DNA from: Marinococcus luteus
Lineage (GTDB): Bacteria; Bacillota; Bacilli; Bacillales; Marinococcaceae
DNA: 64,000 nt
Assembly: GCF_900106595.1 (NCBI RefSeq)
Contig: NZ_FNNC01000005.1
Span: 186,001-250,000 of the forward strand
Direction of reading: 5' to 3'
The notes beneath the pieces are model-generated. The model ran no database searches. It was not told the DNA's origin and worked only from the letters and a program-made list of their open reading frames with translations. The translations under genes and the position numbers were made by a program. Positions 54,098-62,753 of the stretch are shown here, piece by piece (position 1 is the stretch's first letter; every line of letters begins with the position of its first letter).

Positions 54098-55189
54098 TCA
54101 GACAAAATCCAGAATATATACGAGACCGGTATATGCACTCAGCACAAACATACAGCCGAGAACGAAAACGCTGAACGGTGAGCGTCCGCGATGAAAGCTC
54201 TGCGCCATCAAGTATAAGAATCCAATAGATAATAACACACTTAAAATGGTGATGGGATGCAGCTGTAGCTGAAAGGAAGCACTGTCCGGCACGGAAGCAG
54301 GGTAGAGCACATGAAACAAAAAGGCCGGGTTTTCATAATGCAGACTGCCGCCTGGCTCCTGCTCGGTCATAAAAGCAGTAATCACAAAGATGAGCATAGC
54401 GGTCAGGCTTTCTGCACGCAGCCACTGCCGTGGATTGTAATCCGTGCTCTGCTGCAGGCGCCTGCGGATGAATATTCCGTTAAAAAGAGCAAAAAGGAGA
54501 ATAACAATATAAAACAAATGCTTCCATATGAGCGCTTCGCCGTATGGAAGAGCCCATGAACCGATAAATGGGTCTGTCAGCAGCTGTCCCATGATTACGC
54601 CGGTAAAGGCGATAATGATGACACACATGACAGCGATCAGCGTGAACCATTCCAGAAAAGAAGCCCACTGTTTATAGGAAACGGCAAACCAGCTGACCAT
54701 CAAAAGTGTGCCAATCCACAGACTCACGGCAAGCAGATGGAAAAAGTGAAGCGTCCCGCCGATGAGCGGAATCGCATTGGCAGCGTGGCCAGATGCTCCC
54801 AGAGCGCCAATCATTCCCATAATAAGAACGAGGCCGACAACGGCAGCAGCACGCGGCATGCCCGTGGAATGAAAGAAAAGAATAAATATCCCAAGCAGAA
54901 AAAAGCTCAGGACAAACAGGACTACCCAGCTCTGGCCTACTTCGTACTGGAACAATATGCGCTCGAGGGCCCCGAAAAAAGACATGTCCCTGCCCGAAGC
55001 TATCGTGCGGGTGAGCTGGACGATGGGAACGAAGGAAACGGCCGGCAGGAGGGCTGCGGCTGCTGCCGGAACGAAAAACGGAATGGAAAGAGCCGGCCGG
55101 TGCGTTGAGGGAATAAGCTGAAGCAAAAGCGTACCGGCAAGTACAGCGAAAAACAAATACTGCAGAGCGTTGCCTGCTGCGAGAATCAT
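54098..55189 (-). CDS. copD: CopD family copper resistance/uptake membrane protein
   Basis: A 363-residue protein with about eight or nine helices. Histidines in LGASGHAANAIPLIGG and LHFFHLLAVSLWIGTLLMVS are the CopD domain markers. It is thought to move copper across the membrane with CopC. Its start overlaps the copC stop by four bases (ATGA), so translation is coupled. In B. subtilis the two are fused as YcnJ; here they are separate. Transcribed with copC from 55781-55809. Confidence 0.88.
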   Translation of the reverse strand: MILAAGNALQYLFFAVLAGTLLLQLIPSTHRPALSIPFFVPAAAAALLPAVSFVPIVQLTRTIASGRDMSFFGALERILFQYEVGQSWVVLFVLSFFLLGIFILFFHSTGMPRAAAVVGLVLIMGMIGALGASGHAANAIPLIGGTLHFFHLLAVSLWIGTLLMVSWFAVSYKQWASFLEWFTLIAVMCVIIIAFTGVIMGQLLTDPFIGSWALPYGEALIWKHLFYIVILLFALFNGIFIRRRLQQSTDYNPRQWLRAESLTAMLIFVITAFMTEQEPGGSLHYENPAFLFHVLYPASVPDSASFQLQLHPITILSVLLSIGFLYLMAQSFHRGRSPFSVFVLGCMFVLSAYTGLVYILDFV

Positions 55190-55746
55190 GTCCGGCGTTT
55201 CAGGCGGAACAGAAACAGGGCGACGATGGCGGCGACAAGACCGAGACCGATCAGTCCGATGGTTATGCCGAATCCGGAGCCGGCTTCTTCTTCATTAATG
55301 GCGCTTTCGGTCTGGCCTTCCGCGTTTTCTTCCGCTCCTTCCGCGTTGTTTTCGGAAGAGGAGGCGTCATCGGAGGTGGCCGCTTCTTCTTCGGATGCTT
55401 CTTCTACGGTGAAGGAAGAGCTGTCCTCCATAATGTGGCCGTCTTCACTGACAATATCAAAAGAGGCTTCGTATTCTCCAGCTTCGAGCGGCTCTTCCAT
55501 CGTTATATTCAATTGATCCCCGGGTTCGATGGAAACATCGGCGGTTTCCACGTCATTTCCTTCTGCATCTTTGACCGTCACTCCGTTGTAGTCTTCAATA
55601 GGACCGTCAAAATAAAACGTGATGTCTTCCGGTGCTTCCACCGTGGCCCCGTCTTCAGGGTCGGAGCTTTCGAGGTGTGTATGTGCTTCAGCCACTGCGG
55701 GCGAAAGCAGGAAACCTGCGGCTAAGCAGGCGATTAAACGGCGCAT
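55186..55746 (-). CDS. copC: CopC domain copper-binding protein, membrane-anchored
   Basis: A 186-residue exported protein. Signal peptide MRRLIACLAAGFLLSPAVAE; after cleavage before AHTHLESS the N-terminal histidines would form the copper site. The CopC beta-sandwich spans about residues 22-118, then a low-complexity Glu/Ala/Ser linker, and a C-terminal membrane helix (GLIGLGLVAAIVALFLF) with basic tail. AAAGGAGG precedes the ATG. First gene of copCD with a good sigma-A promoter. Confidence 0.92.
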   Translation of the reverse strand: MRRLIACLAAGFLLSPAVAEAHTHLESSDPEDGATVEAPEDITFYFDGPIEDYNGVTVKDAEGNDVETADVSIEPGDQLNITMEEPLEAGEYEASFDIVSEDGHIMEDSSSFTVEEASEEEAATSDDASSSENNAEGAEENAEGQTESAINEEEAGSGFGITIGLIGLGLVAAIVALFLFRLKRRT

Positions 55747-55780
55747 AGGTTTTTCCTCCTTTTATATGAACGAGAACGTG

Positions 55781-55809
55781 ATTATAAGCTTCTTCTTCCT
55801 TTATATCAA
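55781..55809 (-). promoter_or_regulatory. sigma-A promoter of copCD
   Basis: On the minus strand TTGATA (55804-55809) and TATAAT (55781-55786) are 17 bases apart, ending 35 bases before the copC start. No CsoR- or CopY-like operator is evident. Confidence 0.7.
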
Positions 55810-55910
55810 AGAATACGTTCGAAAAGGAGGAAAGGATGTGAATAATTTACGAAAATCGTTTTTCAGGAAGTGAAAGTAGAAGAGGAAGGGCGTTTCTCTG
55901 CTTGAAGAGA

Positions 55911-56286
55911 TTAAGAAGAGACGAGGAGCTGGAGAAACCCTTCAGCAGTTTCTGCTTTTAACAGCCTTTGAATTAATTTCGGCTGTTCAATCACCCGGCC
56001 GAGCAGCTCATACCTCTCCTGAAGATCTTTGGTGCTGTTTTTTTACATTTAACAGGCAGACAAGCTGCACATGACGCTCGCCCCAGCGAACAGGCTTATC
56101 GAGCGTACAGAAGCTCAAAAATGTTTCCTCTGTTTTGGGCATAACCGGGTGGGGGATGGCGACAAGGCTGCCGAAGGCAGTCGAGGCCACATTCTCCCGT
56201 TCGAAGACAGAATCGAGAAAACCATCATCAATTAAATGCCGGGCAGACAACTCCCGTTTGAAAAACATGAGTATCTGTCGAGTAGT
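55911..56286 (-). pseudogene. licR: 3' remnant of a LicR/BglG-type regulator (EIIA domain)
   Basis: The minus strand encodes only the C-terminal PTS EIIA-like domain of a PRD regulator: LIDDGFLDSVFERENVASTA, then the phospho-histidine loop LVAIPHPV. A run of seven A residues (56038-56044) carries an extra base; after correcting it the frame continues NSTKDLQERYELLGRVIEQP to a stop at 55911. The N-terminal helix-turn-helix and PRDs are missing. It abuts a licH remnant on the other strand, so both were cut by one deletion. No start site; surely nonfunctional. Confidence 0.85.
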
Positions 56287-56664
56287 GGAAAACGGTTGGT
56301 GATCAATTCGATATATAATGACACCCGGGACATCCAGCCGGTTAATACGAGAAACCGCGGTGCCATTGCAGGAATTCCGGCGGAGTCGGCGGTGGAAGTC
56401 AGCTCGGTCATTACGAAGGACAGCTCCAGGCCGGTGGCTGTCGGGGAGCTTCCGATGGCAGTCCAGGGACTCGTGCAGCAGATCAAGTCGTTTGAACGGG
56501 TCGCTGCTGAAGCTGCGGTGACGGGAAACTACCAGACGGCTCTTCTCGCGATGACCATTAATCCTCTCGTTCCGTCCGACACAAAAGCAAAACAGATGCT
56601 TGATGACATGCTCGAAGCCCACAGGGAGCATTTGCCGCAGTTTTTCCAGATAGAAAAGGCTTGA
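56287..56664 (+). pseudogene. licH: 3' remnant of a 6-phospho-beta-glucosidase (GH4, LicH type)
   Basis: About 120 codons remain of a roughly 440-residue GH4 enzyme: INSIYNDTRDIQPVNTRNRG, then GELPMAVQGLVQQIKSFERV and TALLAMTINPLVPSDTKAKQ, all C-terminal LicH sequence. The NAD-binding and metal-binding N-terminal part is absent. An ATG at 56236 gives a 142-codon open frame, but its first 20 codons are the other side of the junction. A normal terminator still follows. Confidence 0.88.
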
Positions 56665-56673
56665 AATGATGAA

Positions 56674-56700
56674 GGTCTCCGAATGCCGGAGGCCTTTTTT
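56674..56700 (+). terminator. terminator of the licH remnant
   Basis: GGTCTCCG pairs with CGGAGGCC (one G-T pair) and six T residues follow. Confidence 0.88.
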
Positions 56701-56741
56701 GTCAGAAAAATTTTTCCATAGTTTAAAGATGAACTATAAAA

Positions 56742-56755
56742 AGAACAAACGTTCG
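56742..56755. promoter_or_regulatory. LexA (SOS) box upstream of the YolD-like gene
   Basis: AGAACAAACGTTCG contains GAAC-N4-GTTC, the Gram-positive LexA/DinR operator. It lies three bases before a TATACT -10 box (56758-56763), where bound LexA would block the promoter. Confidence 0.8.
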
Positions 56756-56785
56756 TGTATACTGAAGCGAAAGGAGGCGTTACGG

Positions 56786-57127
56786 ATGAAAGAAAACAAA
56801 TTAACCCCGGGGTCGAATATGCGATGGGAATCCAGCCGGATGATTCTGCCGGAGCACCGGGAAATGTGGCTGCGTCATCAAAAAGAGGACCGGATGAAGT
56901 TCAGGCCTCTCTGGGATGAGCAGCAGCTTGAGGAGTTTTCCCATCGCCTTCAGGAGGCTGTGGCGGCTGGAGCGGAAGTAACGCTTCATGTGTTTGACCC
57001 TTATGCAGAAATAAAAATGACCGGAAAAATTCTGCAGCTGGACGCGCTGAACAAAACAATTAAAATAGAAGCAGGCGGGGACATCCGTCGTGTGGACGTG
57101 CAGGATGTTATGGATCTGGAAACGTAA
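56786..57127 (+). CDS. YolD-like family protein
   Basis: A 113-residue protein. NMRWESSRMILPEHREMW near the start and KMTGKILQLDALNKTIKIEA followed by RRVDVQDVMDLE at the end are the YolD-like domain. Members usually sit beside a Y-family polymerase gene (uvrX or yqjW) and are SOS-induced. Here no polymerase is adjacent, but a LexA box precedes the promoter. AAAGGAGGCGTTACGG fixes the ATG at 56786. Confidence 0.88.
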   Translation: MKENKLTPGSNMRWESSRMILPEHREMWLRHQKEDRMKFRPLWDEQQLEEFSHRLQEAVAAGAEVTLHVFDPYAEIKMTGKILQLDALNKTIKIEAGGDIRRVDVQDVMDLET

Positions 57128-57195
57128 ACGCATGTTTTTGAAATATGCGTGAGGGAAAGAAAGACAAGAAAAGAACTCGAAAGGGAGAGGATGAA

Positions 57196-57492
57196 ATGAA
57201 GAATAAAAAATTCAGCAGAATTTCTTTAACGTCCTCCCTGGGAGGTTTCGGGCTGATTGCTGTATCTATCATTGTTTCCGCCGCGTTTTCCCTTCCTGAC
57301 AGCAGCCCCATCGTGCCGTTATTCGGGTCGCTGCTGACGATCGGCATTCTGCTGCTTGCACTCAGTGCATTTATGAGCATGATTGCTTTTTCACGCCGGG
57401 AACCGGGATGGATGAAGCTGAGCGGCTGGATTGTTATGGCAGTGATTCTGCTCTGGTTTATGGTCAGCCCGGCGCTTACCGGGGTGGTATAA
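57196..57492 (+). CDS. hypothetical three-helix membrane protein
   Basis: A 98-residue protein with three hydrophobic stretches (GLIAVSIIVSAAFSL, LLTIGILLLALSAFMSM, GWIVMAVILLWFMV). No family recognised. AAGGGAGAGGATGAA precedes the ATG at 57196. It lies between the SOS-controlled yolD and aroA in the same direction, 68 bases after the former, and might share its transcript. Confidence 0.65.
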   Translation: MKNKKFSRISLTSSLGGFGLIAVSIIVSAAFSLPDSSPIVPLFGSLLTIGILLLALSAFMSMIAFSRREPGWMKLSGWIVMAVILLWFMVSPALTGVV

Positions 57493-57570
57493 GTCTTCGG
57501 GAAAAAGCTGGTTGCGCGCAGTACTGGTTCGTGGTGTAATGTAGAAAAAGATGCAGAGGACGGATGTTTT

Positions 57571-58917
57571 ATGAGTACACCAGATTTTCGGGCCCGCTCG
57601 CCGTGGGCATCATTAACGGATGTAGACAAAGTGCACGTTTCTCCAGTTTCGCCCGGGTCGATTCAGACCTCTTTGACGGTGCCGGGAAGCAAAAGTTTTA
57701 CGAATCGGGCACTGATCATGGCCGCGCTTGCAGAAGGCACGTCCACCCTTTCAGGCATTTTAAAAAGCGATGACTCGTACTGGTGCCTCGGCGCTCTCCG
57801 GGCGCTTGGCGTAAAGTCCGAAGTGGAAGGAGATACGGTCACGATCCACGGATGCGGCGGTCGGTGGCCGGAGGAGGACGCAGAGCTTTACATAGGCGCT
57901 GCCGGTACTACAGCCCGTTTCCTTCCGGGGCCGCTTGCAGCAGCCGGGAGCGGGGTTTACAAAGTTGAAGCGAGCAAACGGATGAGTGAACGTCCGGTGG
58001 AGCCGTTAATGGAAGCCCTGGAAACGCTCGGGGCCGATGTTCATTACATAGATAAAAAAGGGTTTTACCCGCTTGAAATTCATGCGGGCGGGCTCCCCGG
58101 TAAAGAAGTGACCATTTCCGGGAAATTATCGAGCCAGTTTATCAGCGGCCTGCTGCTGACGGGCGCCTATACAGAGGAAGGCCTGCGTATCCGGATTCCG
58201 GATTACATTGTGCAGCATGCCTATGTACACATTACGCTCGATTTAATGAATCAGTTCGGGGTGCCGGTCACGTACAATGAGGATTTAACCGATATGCAGG
58301 TGCCGGCAAAGAGCTTTCAGGGCCGGAGCATGGCGCTTGAAGCAGATGCGTCGACAGCCAGTTATTTTATGGCACTTGCGGCACTCACGGCCGGAACGGT
58401 CCGTATAAATAATTTAACGATGGACACCAACCAGCCGGATATAGGAATGGTGGATGTGTTTGAAAAGATGGGGTGCCGTGTGGAAAAAGGTGACACCTAC
58501 ATTGAAATTGCAGGCCCGGAACAGCTTTCGGGCGGGTTCGAGCTCAGCATGAAGGAAATGTCCGATCAGACGCTGACCGTCGCTGCCCTGGCTCCGTTTG
58601 CCGATGCGCCGATTACTATCCGGGACGTGGAGCATATTCGTCATCACGAATCAGACCGCATTCACGCAGCCTGTACAGAGCTCCAGAAAATGGGCATCCG
58701 TGTGGATGAATACTCGGACGGTCTAAAAGTATACCCGGGGACACCGATCGGCGTGTCGCTTCACTCGTACGATGATCACCGGGTAGCTATGGCCCTTTCA
58801 CTGATTGGGGCGAAGGTGCCCGGCATCCATATTGAAGATCCGGGGTGCGTGTCGAAAACGTGTCCGACCTTCTACGATTTGTTTGAAGCAGCCGGCGTAC
58901 CGGTGAAATTTTCATAA
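57571..58917 (+). CDS. aroA: EPSP synthase (3-phosphoshikimate 1-carboxyvinyltransferase), divergent type
   Basis: A 448-residue two-domain enzyme of the shikimate pathway. The substrate-binding PGSKSFTNRALIMAALAEGT, the loop YIGAAGTTARFLPGPLAAAG, FISGLLLTGAY, MKEMSDQTLTVAAL and SYDDHRVAMALSLIGA are in the right order. The motif differs from the common KSISHR and LGNAGTAMRPL: it reads KSFTNR and has Phe at the usual Pro position. It stands alone, not in an aro/trp cluster, so it may be a second copy or a specialised enzyme. A weak GAGGACGG precedes the ATG. Confidence 0.88.
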   Translation: MSTPDFRARSPWASLTDVDKVHVSPVSPGSIQTSLTVPGSKSFTNRALIMAALAEGTSTLSGILKSDDSYWCLGALRALGVKSEVEGDTVTIHGCGGRWPEEDAELYIGAAGTTARFLPGPLAAAGSGVYKVEASKRMSERPVEPLMEALETLGADVHYIDKKGFYPLEIHAGGLPGKEVTISGKLSSQFISGLLLTGAYTEEGLRIRIPDYIVQHAYVHITLDLMNQFGVPVTYNEDLTDMQVPAKSFQGRSMALEADASTASYFMALAALTAGTVRINNLTMDTNQPDIGMVDVFEKMGCRVEKGDTYIEIAGPEQLSGGFELSMKEMSDQTLTVAALAPFADAPITIRDVEHIRHHESDRIHAACTELQKMGIRVDEYSDGLKVYPGTPIGVSLHSYDDHRVAMALSLIGAKVPGIHIEDPGCVSKTCPTFYDLFEAAGVPVKFS

Positions 58918-58920
58918 AAA

Positions 58921-58950
58921 AAGCCCTCTCCATTTTTTAGGAGGGGGCTT
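58921..58950. terminator. bidirectional terminator between aroA and the copper protein gene
   Basis: AAGCCCTCTCC pairs with GGAGGGGGCTT with one mismatch; A residues precede and TTTTT follows. Confidence 0.88.
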
Positions 58951-58961
58951 TTTCGCAGAAA

Positions 58962-59291
58962 TTATGAAGCAGCAAGCTCCCGGCAGGCTTTTTCGCAGCG
59001 GTAGCAGGCATCGGCGCAGTCTTTGCAGTGCTGGTGATCGTGCTTGGCACATTCATCTCCGCATGCTTTGCAGGCTTCTGCACACAGCTGAGCGGTCTCT
59101 TTCATCAATGGACTATTGGACTGGATGGCTTTAGCCGTCATGGCGCAAATATCTGCACATTCGCGGTCAAGACGTATACATTCGGCCATCATTTTCACGT
59201 CGTCTTCCTGCAGGCAGTCGTTAAAGCACTGATTGCACTGCTTCATACATTCGATGCAGGCTTCGAGGCATTCCTTCTGTGTAGAATTCAT
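58962..59291 (-). CDS. four-helix bundle copper-binding protein (Csp/YhjQ type)
   Basis: A 109-residue cysteine-rich protein with a C-x3-C and C-x2-C repeat along every helix (ECLEACIECMKQCNQCFNDC near the start; CAEACKACGDECAKHDHQHC near residue 80). This is the pattern of Csp copper storage proteins and B. subtilis YhjQ (108 residues). No signal peptide, so a cytosolic Cu(I) store. AGAAAGGA is nine bases before the ATG at 59291; ATGs at 59297 and 59300 are too close to it. CopCD lies 4 kb away. Confidence 0.88.
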   Translation of the reverse strand: MNSTQKECLEACIECMKQCNQCFNDCLQEDDVKMMAECIRLDRECADICAMTAKAIQSNSPLMKETAQLCAEACKACGDECAKHDHQHCKDCADACYRCEKACRELAAS

Positions 59292-59368
59292 ATTCATCAT
59301 CCTTTCTAATATTAGGTTCTGGTATAGGGGTTCCCGGAAGGGGTATTTATTCAAACGTAAAATATGTA

Positions 59369-59389
59369 GAAGCAGGCGAAGCCTGCTTC
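59369..59389 (-). terminator. hairpin after nos
   Basis: GAAGCAGGC and GCCTGCTTC form a perfect nine-pair stem with a three-base loop, ten bases after the nos stop. The T run on the minus strand is poor, so terminator strength is uncertain. Confidence 0.6.
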
Positions 59390-59398
59390 TTTGGATCA

Positions 59399-60490
59399 TT
59401 ATTTATAAGGGTGCTGCTGGTAAAAGAAATTCGGGGTGTGCATGATATTGCGGTAGGAGCTGTGAAAAATATGAGTAGCGGCAGGCGATACCGGCGGAAT
59501 CAGCCACGTCCAGTCACCGGTTACTTCCCGCCCTGCTTTTTGTTCCTGCTGCTCAAACCGGCTAAACTGCGAAGCGGCCGTGTGATGATCCACCATGCTG
59601 ACGCCTGCTTTTTTATACGAATGCAGCACGGCGCGGTTCAGCTCCACAAGTGCCCGGTCCTTCCATAAACTTCCCGCGTATGCCCGGTCGATGCCAAGCG
59701 CGTCTGCAACCCGTGGGAGCATATCGTAGCGATCCGGATCTGCGAGGTTCCGGGCGCCGATTTCCGTTTCCATGTACCAGCCGTTAAACGGCGCGGCCGT
59801 ATACGTGATACCGCCGATCTCCATTTTCATATCCGAAACAATCGGCACGGCGTACCATTTTAAACCGAGCGTGGAAAAAGCATCGCTATCCGGATGGGTA
59901 ACCGGAACTTCGAGTATTTCTTCGGCTCGGAGCGGAAACCACCGGGGGGCGCCTTCGTTTACCTGAACGACCAGGGGAAGAAGATCAAACGATGTTTCTG
60001 CACCCTTCCATCCCAGCGATTCACAGTATTTTGTGAAAGCAACAGACTGCGGGTCGCCAATGATTTCCCCGTCCCGCTCGTAGCCAGCGTAGCGGATCAG
60101 CTGGTAGTTCCATATGCGCATCCGCTCCTGCCCATTTTTGACAGAAGGAAATACAGAGATAGCTGGAATGATTTTCCCGCCGTTTTCTGCGTAATGGATA
60201 TGGTGGCGAAGCGCTTCAGCTGTCTGCTCTTCAGTACACACGTCCCGGCAGTCGATGACCTGCAGGCTTTTCCAGAAAAACCGCCCGATGCAGCGGTTAC
60301 TGTTGCGCCAGGAGACCTTCGCTCCGAATGACAGCTCCTCAAACGTATGCTCGTAATGCCCGGAAGCTTCAATCTCCTGCTCTACGTTTTCCCAGCGCGC
60401 CTGAAAAACTTCCGAGGGTTGGTCTGTTTCCCGGTAATATTGCTCTAAAAATGCGTATGCGTCCTGTTTTAATGCTTCTATATTGGTCAT
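59399..60490 (-). CDS. nos: nitric oxide synthase oxygenase
   Basis: A 363-residue oxygenase-only NOS, as in B. subtilis (363). The heme thiolate is the cysteine in [40 protein letters not shown] holds the arginine-binding glutamate, and [20 protein letters not shown] the tetrahydrofolate/pterin side. It oxidises arginine to NO and citrulline using general cellular reductases, aiding oxidative-stress tolerance. GAGGTG lies about 11 bases before the ATG at 60490; an in-frame start at 60526 gives a longer form. Confidence 0.95.
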   Translation of the reverse strand: MTNIEALKQDAYAFLEQYYRETDQPSEVFQARWENVEQEIEASGHYEHTFEELSFGAKVSWRNSNRCIGRFFWKSLQVIDCRDVCTEEQTAEALRHHIHYAENGGKIIPAISVFPSVKNGQERMRIWNYQLIRYAGYERDGEIIGDPQSVAFTKYCESLGWKGAETSFDLLPLVVQVNEGAPRWFPLRAEEILEVPVTHPDSDAFSTLGLKWYAVPIVSDMKMEIGGITYTAAPFNGWYMETEIGARNLADPDRYDMLPRVADALGIDRAYAGSLWKDRALVELNRAVLHSYKKAGVSMVDHHTAASQFSRFEQQEQKAGREVTGDWTWLIPPVSPAATHIFHSSYRNIMHTPNFFYQQHPYK

Positions 60491-60572
60491 TATTTGTCTG
60501 CACCTCAGTTTTTGCCTTTTTTCCATTATAAAGGTATTAGCTGCTATTATCGAAAAATCAATCTTACAAAAG

Positions 60573-60590
60573 CTATTTCCCGGGAAATAG
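60573..60590. promoter_or_regulatory. Noc binding site (NBS) within an 18-bp palindrome
   Basis: CTATTTCCCGGGAAATAG is a perfect palindrome containing ATTTCCCGGGAAAT (60575-60588). It lies in the divergent gap between nos and the quinone oxidoreductase gene. Confidence 0.82.
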
Positions 60591-60679
60591 ATAACAGTAG
60601 TAGATAGACGTACGAGTTGACACGTCCTTCGAGGAAGCGAATACTGGAAACGAAAGATAAAGGGAAGTGAGTGATAGCA

Positions 60680-61654
60680 ATGAAAGCAGTAATTACTACA
60701 GAAACCGGCGGGCCGGAGGTACTGCAGATTCAGGATCGTGATGCCCCGAAGCCGGAGATGGACGAGGTGTTGATTAAGGTAAAAGCAGCAGCCGTGAACC
60801 GGACCGATATTTTAAACCGGGAGGGCAAGGCCGGATATATCGAAAACCCGGTGCTCGGAATTGAAGTGGCGGGCGTGGTGGAAGAAGCAGGCACTGAGAA
60901 CCCGTTTTCGCCGGGCGACCGGGTCATGGGCCTCGTGAATGGCGGCGGCTACGCAGAATATGCCGTCATGCGGGCGGACCGGGTGATGCGGATACCGGAG
61001 GCATTCACGTATGCCGAAGCAGCAGCCGTGCCGGAGGTATTCTTAACGGCCTATCAGACGCTTTATTGGATCGGGCACCTGAATCAGCATGAATCCGTTC
61101 TGATTCATGCCGGCGGAAGCGGTGTAGGCACGGCGGCCATTCAGCTCGCGAGCCATCTTTCGTCAGCCCGTGTACTTACTACCGCCGGGTCAGCGGAAAA
61201 GCTGGAATTTACTCAAAAGCTCGGCGCAGAAGTACGCATTAACTATAAAGAGCAGAATTTTGAGGAAGAGGTACTTGCAGCTACCGGAGATCAGGGAGTA
61301 AACGTAATTTTGGATTTTGTCGGGGCCTCCTATTGGGAGCAGAACCTGAAAAGCATTCAAACCGATGGACGCTGGGTTTTAATTGGTGTGCTTGGGGGGG
61401 CGAACGTGCCGAATGTGAACCTGATGAAGCTGCTAATGAAGCGCGTGCAGCTGACCGGCACGCTGCTTACACCGCGGAGCGACGAGTATAAAGCCGAACT
61501 GAGCCGGGATTTTGTGAAGCACGCGATGCCGCACCTTGAAGACGGACCCATCCGTCCCATCGTAGACACGGTGTTTTCATTTGAACAGATTGCGGATGCG
61601 CACCGGCATATGCAGGACAATAAAAACATCGGAAAAATCGTATTGGAATGGTAA
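60680..61654 (+). CDS. quinone oxidoreductase-like MDR protein
   Basis: A 324-residue zinc-independent medium-chain reductase of the PIG3/QOR type. [11 protein letters not shown] is near residue 45, [17 protein letters not shown] near 115, and [20 protein letters not shown] is the NADPH loop. These enzymes reduce quinones by one or two electrons. The ATG at 60680 begins the conserved part; a GTG at 60671 with GGGAAG upstream is an alternative. Divergent from nos across 190 bases containing a Noc site. Confidence 0.88.
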   Translation: MKAVITTETGGPEVLQIQDRDAPKPEMDEVLIKVKAAAVNRTDILNREGKAGYIENPVLGIEVAGVVEEAGTENPFSPGDRVMGLVNGGGYAEYAVMRADRVMRIPEAFTYAEAAAVPEVFLTAYQTLYWIGHLNQHESVLIHAGGSGVGTAAIQLASHLSSARVLTTAGSAEKLEFTQKLGAEVRINYKEQNFEEEVLAATGDQGVNVILDFVGASYWEQNLKSIQTDGRWVLIGVLGGANVPNVNLMKLLMKRVQLTGTLLTPRSDEYKAELSRDFVKHAMPHLEDGPIRPIVDTVFSFEQIADAHRHMQDNKNIGKIVLEW

Positions 61655-61687
61655 AAAAAGAGAGCCTGCGTTCAGGCTCTTTTTTTA
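61653..61687. terminator. bidirectional terminator
   Basis: AGAGCCTG and CAGGCTCT form an eight-pair stem with a four-base loop, with seven A residues before and seven T residues after. Confidence 0.92.
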
Positions 61688-61694
61688 TTGGTCT

Positions 61695-62657
61695 TCATTT
61701 CCACCGGAGCTCTGCCCCGCCAGTCCGTGTCACGTTCCGCCGCGAAGCGAGGTCCCTGACGAGCTGCAGAAGCGCATAGTCCTTCTGCTTTGCTTCAATC
61801 ATCCCATCAATAGGCTCGCCGATCTGCTTTAAGGCCTGAAGAAACGGAAGATTAAAATCGGGGTCCACGTAGTCGGCATGGCTGCGGAACGCCTCGGCCG
61901 ATTTCGGAGAGGAAAGATGGATTTTCGGCCGGCTGTCGGTATGTGCCCACGTATCGATAAACCGTGGCAGCAGCTCCTCCAGACGTTCATCCCCGGAGTG
62001 ATTAGCCTCAAAGTGATGATAATCAAACATCATTGGAATTTTTTCCTGTTCACAGACAGCGAGCACGTCGCTTGCTGTGTACGTCTTATCATCATTTTCC
62101 AGAGTCATCCGTGCCTTGATTTTTTCGGGTAGCTGCTGGAGGTTTTCGTGAAACCTTTTCACCGCCGCTTTTTTGTCCCCATAGGCTCCCCCGACGTGTA
62201 GATTGATCCATGCTCTCTGTTCGAGACCCATTGCTTCAAGCATATGGTAATGGTACTCCATGTCCTGCACAGCATTGGCGGTGACATTCGGCTTGTCGCT
62301 TGTGAATAACGTAAACTGGTTCGGGTGAAAGCTTGGACGGATATTGTGTTCACGCACGAGTCTGCCGATTTCCTTGTATAAATCCGCAAAAGGCGTTATG
62401 TAATCCCAGGCGGCGTCGTCATGAGTGGCAAGCGGCGCAAGAGAGGACGAAAAACGGTACAAGGGAATGTCGTGGGCGATATTGTAATGAAGCATGCGGA
62501 TCGTGTGCTCCAGATTTAAACGGGTGACCTCCCGCAGTTTATCCTCGCGGCTGTCCGGGTCCATTTTCTGCCAGCGTGTCAGTGTCATTGTTTTTCCTGG
62601 AGAAGCGTCCCAGAGAGCGAGAGCCTGAGATACGTAGCCGAGTCGTAAAGTCATCAT
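61695..62657 (-). CDS. uvsE: UV damage repair endonuclease UvsE
   Basis: A 320-residue TIM-barrel nuclease that nicks 5' to UV photoproducts. LGYVSQALALW opens the domain; metal ligands are in RPSFHPNQFTLFTS, INLHVGGAYGDK, LENDDKTYTASDVLAVCE and FDYHHFEAN. B. subtilis UvsE has a similar length. GGAGGCAGTATGT precedes the ATG at 62657. Together with the SOS-controlled yolD it is a DNA-damage gene, but I see no LexA box at its promoter. Confidence 0.93.
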   Translation of the reverse strand: MMTLRLGYVSQALALWDASPGKTMTLTRWQKMDPDSREDKLREVTRLNLEHTIRMLHYNIAHDIPLYRFSSSLAPLATHDDAAWDYITPFADLYKEIGRLVREHNIRPSFHPNQFTLFTSDKPNVTANAVQDMEYHYHMLEAMGLEQRAWINLHVGGAYGDKKAAVKRFHENLQQLPEKIKARMTLENDDKTYTASDVLAVCEQEKIPMMFDYHHFEANHSGDERLEELLPRFIDTWAHTDSRPKIHLSSPKSAEAFRSHADYVDPDFNLPFLQALKQIGEPIDGMIEAKQKDYALLQLVRDLASRRNVTRTGGAELRWK

Positions 62658-62753
62658 ACATACTGCCTCCATTTTCAGATCTTTGTTACACATACCCAGA
62701 AATTCGCAGACGTAGTCTTCAAAGGCAGGGGCATGAAAAATAAACCGTGACTT

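Noticed and set aside
56236-56286. ATG at 56236 as a genuine start for a 142-residue protein
   Set aside because: The first codons derive from the antisense strand of the licR remnant; family similarity begins only at about 56299.
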